This document shows positions 56,321 through 64,000 of a stretch of DNA of 64,000 nucleotides, piece by piece (position 1 is the first letter of the stretch; every line of letters starts with the position of its first letter). A program made the position numbers and the translations under genes. The DNA comes from Lycium barbarum (Eukaryota; Streptophyta; Magnoliopsida; Solanales; Solanaceae). The notes below the pieces were generated by a model that was not told where the DNA came from, searched no databases, and was given only the letters and a program-made list of their open reading frames with translations. The DNA is taken from contig NC_083344.1 in assembly GCF_019175385.1 (NCBI RefSeq), positions 57,040,782-57,104,781 of the forward strand. Direction: 5' to 3'.

Positions 56321-57101
56321 AGACTTCAGCTCCAGTGTTAACACTTCCCGAAGGTCCGGATGGCTATGTCATGTATTGTGATGCCTCCGGTGTGGGACTA
56401 GGATGTGTATTAATGCAACATGGGAAGGTTACTGCATATGCTTCGAGACAGTTGCAGAGACATGAACAGAATTATCCAACTCATGATCTCGAATTGGTCG
56501 CGGTTATTCATGCGTTGAAGATATGGAGGCTTTATTTGTATGGTGTGCACGTTGATATCTATACGGATCACAAAAGCCTCCAACATATTTTTAAGCAGAA
56601 GTAGTTGAACCTGCGGCAGAGGCGGTGGTTAGAATTGTTGAAAGACTATGACGTGAATTTTTTGTACCATCCCGGAAAAGCAAACGTAGTAGCCGACGCG
56701 CTCAGCCGCCGATCAATGGGCAGTCTATGTGAAATCCCTCCGGAAAAGAAAGAGATGGTTCATGAGCTCCACCAACTAGCTAATCTTGGAGTACGTGTAA
56801 TGCATTCGGGTGATGCAGGAATTAGCATCAATGATCCCACTGTTTCATCTTTGAATATAGAAGTGAAAGAACGACAATATGAAGATCCACAAATGTGTCA
56901 TTACAGTAATGTCTCTCATGAAAAAGAGAATTCTCCATTCGAAGCCTCCGTAGATGGAGTCCTTAGATATCGAGGCAGGTTGAGTGTGCCGGATGTAGCA
57001 GAATTACGCCAACGGATTCTAGAGGAAGCACACTATTCTCGGTATTCCATTCATCCAGGTACAACTAAGATGTATCATGATCTCAAAATGCTGTATTAGT
57101 G
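56321..57101 (+). pseudogene. pol: RNase H and start of integrase, joined to gag in frame
   Basis: Right after the gag tail VRPRAQIPQ the reading continues [16 protein letters not shown] and [13 protein letters not shown], the RNase H start, with no protease or RT (about 1.5-1.8 kb missing compared with T3). TDHKSL, then a TAG at 56602 where Glu is usual (KQKEL), then the linker to the integrase finger HYSRYSIHPGTTKMYH. It is cut at 57101 by the minus-strand LTR. Confidence 0.87.
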
Positions 57102-60100
57102 TGTCACGACCCAACCCCGTAGGCCATGACTAGTGCCCGATCTGGGCACACAAACACATTCTAGTATATAGCAGAAGCCGACAAGGCTTTATTTCCAATT
57201 TAGATAATTTCCAGAAAAATTTTGGCAGAGTTTCCTTTGTTTTACGGACTATCCCATATACCCTGCACGCAGAAAATACCAACAAAGGCCGCACAGGGCC
57301 AACAGAGTAACATTTAAATATATGCGGACCGGCCGCCGCGGCGAATGGGATCGCCCAAACACAACATATACACACGGTTGTACAGAAAGATCCCAACCCA
57401 CAAACATGTCCACAGACCTCTAACAGACCGACAGAATCATATGACGGGACAGGGCCCCGCCGTACCCATGAACGAGAATATACATATATAGAGGTGACAG
57501 ACTATACCAAAAGATGGCTCTGAATAAAAGAGCGCTCCAAAAATAGCAGAATAGGATCCTAAGCGGGCGGATCAGCAAACCTGTCGTCGGTACCTGCGCG
57601 GCATGAAAACGCAGCCCCCGAAGAAAGGGGGTCAGTACGAAATATGTACTGAATATGTAAAGCCTGAGTTGCAGAAACAAAATCATAACTGGTATAGAAC
57701 GTACAGAAAGTAAACAGAAAATACAAAGTATCAGATATATATTTTCAAAACATGCGGAGTGTGTACAGAAACATATGTCGTATCAAATCCGGCCCCTGCC
57801 AAGGGACTCGGCAGACAGAACGTGGCCACCCTCCCGACGCTGGTGCCACAACGCAGAAGAATCAGAATAGGGGCATAACCCCGTAACACAATATGTCATA
57901 TCAGATGGCCATAGTAAATCATATCAGAACAAGCGTACATGGCACAACATACTCCACAAACCCATGTACGCGTATACCTGCCCCCTCACATCGAGGCACG
58001 GCGAACAATGCAAAGGATCACGCTTGACAACATATCCTGGCCCGGGCTCAGTGTGGGAAACATTGGGGCATCCACGAATGGAGTAGTGAGAGACTAATGC
58101 AATTTAAAATATCATAAATGTTTTAATAAACTCGAGGAGGCATATCAAAGACAAACCGATCCAATGAAGTCGAACGGGAACATAATAAACGAGTTTCGGA
58201 TATCATAATGAATTACAGAAGTATAGCCTTTCTGAAATCATTCCGAGTGTCAAAACAATTTATTGGACTCAATGGAGTATTTAAAACATTGTTTGTTAGG
58301 TAACTAGAATAGTAGTCAAAACGTTTCTTTTAAGAACTATTCGAAAAGAAGACTTAAGTATATTAAGGGCAAAACCGGGAATAGTGGGCCCACCTCGGGA
58401 CAAACAAGGCGGTGGGTCCAAATTACGCCCTTTAAGCTTATGGGGTCACCTATAAAGGTTCTACGGACATTCTGTAGCTTTCCAAGGAGTTTAGAGAAAG
58501 TTTGCATAATTTCCAAGAAAACATACCAAAGGAGTTCAATCTTACTGAAAGAAAAAGTGATATTTTCACTTGCGGATTCCGAGGGGCAGAAAGTCTTTCG
58601 AGTCCCGAATTCGATCCTAATACACTTAGGCATGCCAAAAGAAGGATCGGGGTAGCTTTACATACCTTTTGAGCTTTTTAAGCCTATCCAAGCTCACTCT
58701 CCGTTTCGTCGAAAATCTACAAATGGTCACATTTACCAATTGTAAGCTATAGATGCTACGAATTCAATTCAACTCATATTTGTCTACCGAAATTTCGGCA
58801 GCACTTCCCCTATACATATAGCACCCCTGAGAATTCAACTCGGCTCAAAATCATCAACAACAACCCAAACAACAACATCAACATCAACAACAAACACTAG
58901 AAACACAATATGGCACAACTAGTTCTACTTGCCGACATAATGCCATAACATTTACTTTAACCTTAACTTTCAAACTAATCTCAACGATTTCACATTCATT
59001 ATCAATCTAGATCACCACAACATAGTTTAGAAGCATTTCATATCGTTTTCCTCAAATTATACACACGATATACCTAATATACAAACTTTCCGCCAAAGTC
59101 GTAATTTATCCAAAACTCCTAATCTTTGGCATACGTATTCATAACATGTTTCCTTCTTCCAAGTTCATCAATACTTGTTATAATTAGCAACCTAATAACT
59201 TCATTTTTATAATGTCGCAAAATCGTACTAAAACGACATAAGCTTCAATATTCCATTTCGATACAAACTTATATCATTTTATCTCCATATACATTGCAAG
59301 TATCATAATAACACATTAAACAAACTTAATCCATTTCCATTCCACACACTCCAAACCACACGGCCAAACACCCCACTAACAACTTCTATCAATTTCATTC
59401 AACTTTCATTCCCAATATGCATTTTACCACAATCACAACTAGAATATGACATAATTTAAACTCACCATAATTATACAACATATATACACACACGGCCATA
59501 CACTATATCTCCTACCCACTTTGCAAACTTCCATATTTCCATACAATCAATTCATTTCTACATACTACAACACAAACAAGACTTCATAACACAAGGATAA
59601 AGGATGAATTCTTACCTTATTCTCTAGTCTTCTTCACTTGAATAGGTGATCAAATTGAGGAACCAAGTGCTTCTTCCTCCAAGAAAACTACACCAAGTTG
59701 AAGAGGGCACTTAGTTTAGTAGGAAAATCACAAGACAATATTTTTTAGAACAAGATTTTTGGTGGCTAATTTTTGCACTCCAAACTCGAACCCTCTTCTC
59801 TTTCTCCTCTCTTATTTTGCTTTGTTTTTCTTGTCTTCTAAGTGCTAGAATTATCTTAGTCTTTATCCAAGTCTATACTTGTTGATCACATGACTAAGCA
59901 CATGATCAACTAAGTGGGCTTGGGCCAAGACCAAGAGCTTGGCCGGCCACTCCTCTCCATGTTGGGCCTTGCTTTTCATTTTATTTTTTTGAGCCCAGTT
60001 GGTCAAAATTCTTATTTTGCAATTCCCGAAACTAATTTCCCGAAATTCCAAAATTTTCCCTTAGCCCTATTCCATACTTCCACAAAAATATTCGTTCATA

Positions 60101-60198
60101 AACAACTCATGTGTTAGATGGAATCAATCATGACTTTATTCCTTACAAGTCAAGATTATTTATAATTTTCCAAATGTGTGAAAACACGGGATATAACA
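57102..60198 (-). repeat. 3' LTR of the minus-strand Tekay element
   Basis: 3,097 bp; on the minus strand it runs from TGTTATATCCCG to GGGTCGTGACA. The double hairpin at about 57670-57612 has the second stem CCCCC/GGGGG. No CCGTATA module was seen, so this family has a different U3. Minus-strand A/T-rich stretches at 58850-59600 contain no gene. Confidence 0.9.
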
Positions 60199-60212
60199 TC
60201 CTCCCCCCCTTT
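60199..60212 (-). other. Polypurine tract of the minus-strand element
   Basis: On the minus strand AAAGGGGGGGAGGA borders the LTR start TGTTATATCC. Upstream is ACATTCAAGGACGAATG, close to ACATTCGAGGACGAATG in T2. Confidence 0.88.
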
Positions 60213-60273
60213 AGAACATTCGTCCTTGAATGTTAAATTAATCTTATAGGGTTTGAAAATACTGTGGGGGAGT

Positions 60274-63200
60274 TCATGTATATAGACAGCACATGTGGTA
60301 CACATTCATTATTGAAATGGAATTAAGCAAAGATTCGAAATTACCTGAGGGCATTGGGAACAAATGAGGATATTTCTTCTTCATCTCCTCTTCGGCCTCC
60401 CAGGTCATTTCCTCCCTATTATTGTTACGCCACAGCACCTTAACAGAGGCTACATCTTTGTTTCGGAGCTTTCTTACCTGGCGGTCCAAAATAGCCACGG
60501 GCTGCTCCTCATAAGATAACTGCTCTGTCACCTGAATATCATCCGCAGGAAATATTTGGGAAGGATCACCAATGCATTTGCGGAGCATAGATACATGGAA
60601 TACCGGATGTACCGCTTCCAATTCAGATGGCAGATCTAACTCATAGGCGACATTACCAATTTTCCGCACAATCAAATAAGGCCCAATATAACGCGGACTA
60701 AGTTTGCCCTTTCTGCCGAACCGCATTTCGCCTTTCATAGGCGATACCTTCAGAAATACCCAATCACCAACCTGGAATTCCAAAGGGCGACGCCGTTTAT
60801 CAGCGTATGATTTCTGTCGACTCTGGGCTGCCAATAGTCGTTCCCGGATAAGTTTCACCTTATCAACGGCCTGCTGGATCATATCCGGGCCGATTAACTC
60901 TTCTCGCCAATATAAAACCAGCCGATAGGTGACCTGCATTTCCTACCATATAAAGCCTCGTACGGAGCCATCTGGATGCTGGAATGGTAGCTGTTATTAT
61001 AAGAAAATTCAATCAATGGCAAGTGATCCTCCCAGCTACCTCTGAAATCAATAACACAGGCCCGCAACATATCTTCAAGCGTCTGGATAGTGCGCTCGGC
61101 CTGTCCGTCACTCTGAGGATGGAAAGCTGTGCTCAGGCTCAGCTGAGTCCCTAATCCTTCCTGAAAAGATCTCCAGAAGTTCATTGTGAACTGAGCACCT
61201 CTGTCCGTGATAATAGATATAGGAACTCCATGAAGTCGCACAATTTCTTTAATATAAAGCCTGGCATAATCCTCAGCGGAGTAAGTAGTTCTGACGGGGA
61301 GAAAATGGGCTGATTTTGTCAGCCTATCAACAATAACCCAGATGGAATCATACTTCCGTGGAGTGCGAGGCAAACCTGTAATGAAGTCCATATTAATGAT
61401 CTCCCACTTCCACGTCGGAATTTCCATTTCCTGCAACAGTCCACCCGGTTTCTGATGTTCAATTTCGACCTGCTGACAATTTGGACACTGGGCGACGAAC
61501 TCTGCGATATCCCGTTTCATACCATCCCACCAGTATAGGCATCTAAGATCATGGTACATCTTCGTAGAACCAGGATGAACAGAATAGCGAGCATAGTGTG
61601 CCTCACTCATAACCTGCTGCCGAAGGCCTGCAACATCAGGTACACACAACCTGCCCCTGAATAATAAAGTCCCGTCCGGAGTGAACTCGAACGGAGTCTT
61701 CTCCTTATCATAGGCTGTGTCTCTGTATCGAGCCAAAACAGGATCTTCATATTGATGCCGCTTGATATCTTCCGTAATAGATGATTCAGAAACCCCTCGG
61801 AGAGAAATCCGTGTACCTCCAGAATCGGCCAGACGAACCCCAAGATTAGCCAACTGATGAATGTCACGCACTATCTCTCTCCTGTCTGGCTGTAAATCTG
61901 CCAAGCTGCCCATAGATTTCCGGCTAAGCGCATCTGCAACAACATTAGCCTTGCCCGGATGATACAGAATATCCACATCATAGTCTTACAGGAGCTCCAG
62001 CCACCTCCGCTGCCGCAAATTAAGCTCTTTCTGCTTGAAAATATACTGGAGACTCTTATGATCTGTATAGATATCAACATGAACGCCATATAAATAATGT
62101 CTCCATATCTTCAGGGCATGGATCACCGCTACAAGCTCCAGATCGTGAGTAGGATAATTCTTTTCATGCTTTTTCAATTGCCGAGAAGCATAAGCTATAA
62201 CTCTGCCGTGCTGCATCAATACACAGCCCAATCCCACGCCAGAAGCGTCACAATAAATAACATATCCATCGGGTCCCTCTGGAAGAGTCAGAACTGGGGC
62301 TGTAGTCAGCTTCTCTTTCAGCAACTGGAAGCTTCGTTCACAAGCATCAGTCCACTGGAACTTGGCTCCCTTCTGAGTTAGCCTTGTCAAAGGCGCTGAA
62401 ATCGATGCAAACTTTTCCACAAATCTTCTGTAATAGCCTGCTAACCCCAGGAAACTACGTACCTCTGTGGGCGTCGTGGGTCTGGGCCAATTTTTCACGG
62501 CCTCAATCTTCTGTGTATCCACCCGGACACCATCAGCTGCAATAATATGCCCCAGGAATGCCACTGAAGCCAGCCAGAATTCACATTTAGAAAATTTTGC
62601 ATATAATTTCCGATGCCGAAGTACCCCAAGTACCGCTCTCAGATGATCTGCGTGCTCTGCCTCGGACCGAGAATAAACCAGGATATCATCGATAAATACA
62701 ATTACGAACATGTCTAAGAATGGCCTGAATACCCGGTTCATTAAATCCATGAATACCGCAGGAGCATTAGTCAGCCCAAAAGACATAACTCTGAATTCAT
62801 AATGCCCATATCTGGTCCGGAATGCTGTCTTAGGAATATCAGCCTCTCGTACCCGTACCTGATGATAGCCTGACCGAAGATCTATCTTCGAAAAATATCT
62901 GGCGCCCTGCAACTGATCAAACAAGTCATCAATTCTGGGGAAGGGGTATTTATTCTTTATAGTTGCCTTATTCAGCTGCCGATAATCAATACACATACGC
63001 AGCGACCCGTCTTTCTTACGCACAAATAATACCGGGGCTCACCAAGGCGAAGTACTGGGCCTAATAAAGCCTTTTTCTAACAGGTCCTTCAACTGCTCTT
63101 TCAGTTCTTTCAATTCTGCCGGTGCCATTCTGTACGGGGGAATAGATATCGGTTGAGTATCTGGAAGCAAATCAATAGTAAAATCTATTTCCCGCTCCGG

Positions 63201-63779
63201 AGGAAGGCCTGGAAGCTCATCTGGGAATACATCCGGAAATTCATTAACCACGGGAACTGACTGAAGGGTCGGCGTTTCTGCTGTCAAGTCTTGTACCCGA
63301 ACCAGATGATAAAAATAACCCTTGCTGATCATTTTCTTCGCCTTAAGGTATGAAATAAACTTACATTTCGGCGATGCTGTATTACCGGCCCATTCTATAA
63401 CTGGCTCCCCGGGAAACTGGAAACGAACTACCTTATTTTGGTAGTCAACATTAGCATAACAGCAGGCTAGCCAGTCCATTCCTATAATAACATCGAACTC
63501 GACCATATCTAACTCCACCAGATCTGCCTTAGTGTCACGGCCACATACAATTACAGAACAGTTTTTATATACCTGTTTTGCTACAATAAAGTCCCCAATC
63601 GGTGTGGCTACCTCAAACGGCTCTATAGGTTCAGATGTTATACCAATTTTACAAGCAACCAGAGGCGAAATATATGACAAAGTCGAACCTGGATCAATCA
63701 ATGCATACACAGACCGAGAGAAAACCAATAATGTACCTGTAACGACATTAGGCGATGCCTCCTGATCCTGGCGGCTGGA
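60274..63779 (-). pseudogene. pol: Tekay pol, minus strand: protease to chromodomain (two stops, one frameshift)
   Basis: Protease [13 protein letters not shown]; linker [23 protein letters not shown] at about 63029 (Gly expected in SPWGAPVLFV). RT is open with [31 protein letters not shown] and the catalytic [10 protein letters not shown]. RNase [29 protein letters not shown] at about 61984 (Lys expected in ELLKDYD). Integrase is complete: HHCC finger ([10 protein letters not shown] to CPNCQQ), D in [11 protein letters not shown] in ITDRGAQF, E in [15 protein letters not shown] frameshift near 60905 follows GWFYIGE. The C-terminal chromodomain region (VRKLRNKDVASVKVLWR, EMTWEAEEEM) ends at 60274. 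Confidence 0.92.
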
Positions 63780-64000
63780 CAGAGCATAGATGCGGTTCTA
63801 AGGACCGCTAGTACCCGAAGCTCCACCACGGCCTCTGCCGCGACCCGCTGGTGCTGAAGTACCTGGCCCCGTAGGGCGCATAGCCACTAATGAAGATGAA
63901 GACCCGGCGGCTGACCCGGTAGGCTGCGCTGCACCACCCGAACTACCTTTATACGGGCAATCTCTCACAGAATGGCCCTGACGGCCATAAGAAAAACATG
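63780..64000 (-). pseudogene. gag: C-terminal part of gag, minus-strand element (zinc knuckle Cys lost, one stop)
   Basis: In frame with pol: CFSYGRQGHSVRDC, a zinc knuckle in which the second Cys is Tyr (a TGT-to-TAT change would explain it), then a Ser/Gly/Arg-rich tail (SAPAGRGRGRGG) and a TAG at 63800-63798 where Gln is usual (SGPQ). The loss of one zinc ligand would weaken RNA binding. The N-terminal part is outside the window. Confidence 0.87.

Larger units (their letters stand above)
57102..64000 (-). mobile_element. Minus-strand Tekay-clade element, right end outside the window
   Basis: In element order: gag end (64000-63780), pol (to 60274), PPT (60212-60199) and 3' LTR (60198-57102). 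It inserted into the integrase region of the plus-strand element. It has three stops and one frameshift in over 3.7 kb of coding frame, clearly fewer than T1-T3, so it is younger or of a less decayed lineage. The 5' LTR and right target duplication are beyond 64000; the left duplication would be TAGTG (57097-57101). Confidence 0.92.

Noticed and set aside
59863..60117. Short frames near the minus-strand LTR start as a host gene remnant
   Set aside because: They fall inside the LTR defined by the PPT at 60199 and the end at 57102, and show no domain.

Overview
The window is plant repeat DNA: a nest of Ty3/gypsy LTR retrotransposons and their wreckage. I see no convincing host gene, tRNA, rRNA or CRISPR array. 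The evidence is multi-kilobase LTRs with TG...CA ends, primer-binding sites matching initiator-Met or Arg tRNA, polypurine tracts, and gag/protease/RT/RNase H/integrase motifs. An angiosperm nuclear genome is certain. The style of the Tekay and Tat/Ogre elements suggests a eudicot, probably Solanaceae, but that is inference.

Layout. (1) From 1 to about 37,180, and again at 50,331-50,549, lies a tandem array of Tekay-clade (Del) chromoviruses. Between them is a composite spacer found four times (A 374-2665, B 20509-22859, C 25651-27499, D 33558-35850). The spacer consists of a truncated Tekay LTR (+), a reversed 5' end of a related element (-), and a relic of a Tat-lineage RNase H/aRNH region (+; missing in C). 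The next Tekay LTR starts inside the Tat aRNH at the same point each time. Every Tekay copy is dead: T1 (2666-10242), T2 (16339-20508), the LTR-integrase deletion derivative (22860-25650) and T3 (27497-33557). Stop codons shared between copies show that the array grew by duplication of DNA, not by new retrotransposition. (2) A CRM/Galadriel-type chromovirus (10243-16338) sits in the T1 3' UTR; its 5' LTR is complete and its 3' end is cut off exactly against the T2 gag start. (3) 37180-50330 is a complete 13.15-kb Tat/Ogre-type element with a 5-bp GATTT target-site duplication, two 2.7-kb LTRs, an Arg-tRNA primer site, a gag with two stops, no pol, and three tandem-repeat arrays before the 3' LTR. 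(4) 50550-57101 is a second Tekay-related element with a gag-RNase H deletion; its LTR is split by a solo LTR of its own family (51075-53834, target duplication AGTCC). (5) 57102-64000 is a better preserved minus-strand Tekay element (3' LTR, pol, end of gag) that runs off the right edge.

Inferred order of events: Tat fragment, Tekay insertion into it, rearrangement of the spacer, tandem duplication, then the insertions of the CRM-type, Tat-type, solo-LTR and minus-strand elements.

The most interesting signals are structural rather than coding. They are hairpins whose stems change in a compensatory way: a three-hairpin module just upstream of the Tekay LTR TATA box, a double hairpin further down the LTRs of several diverged families, GTTA-loop hairpins in the Tat-type LTR, a dispersed two-hairpin motif in the Tat-type element, and a satellite-like array of 21 hairpins with a near-constant GACGCACT loop and three covarying stem types.
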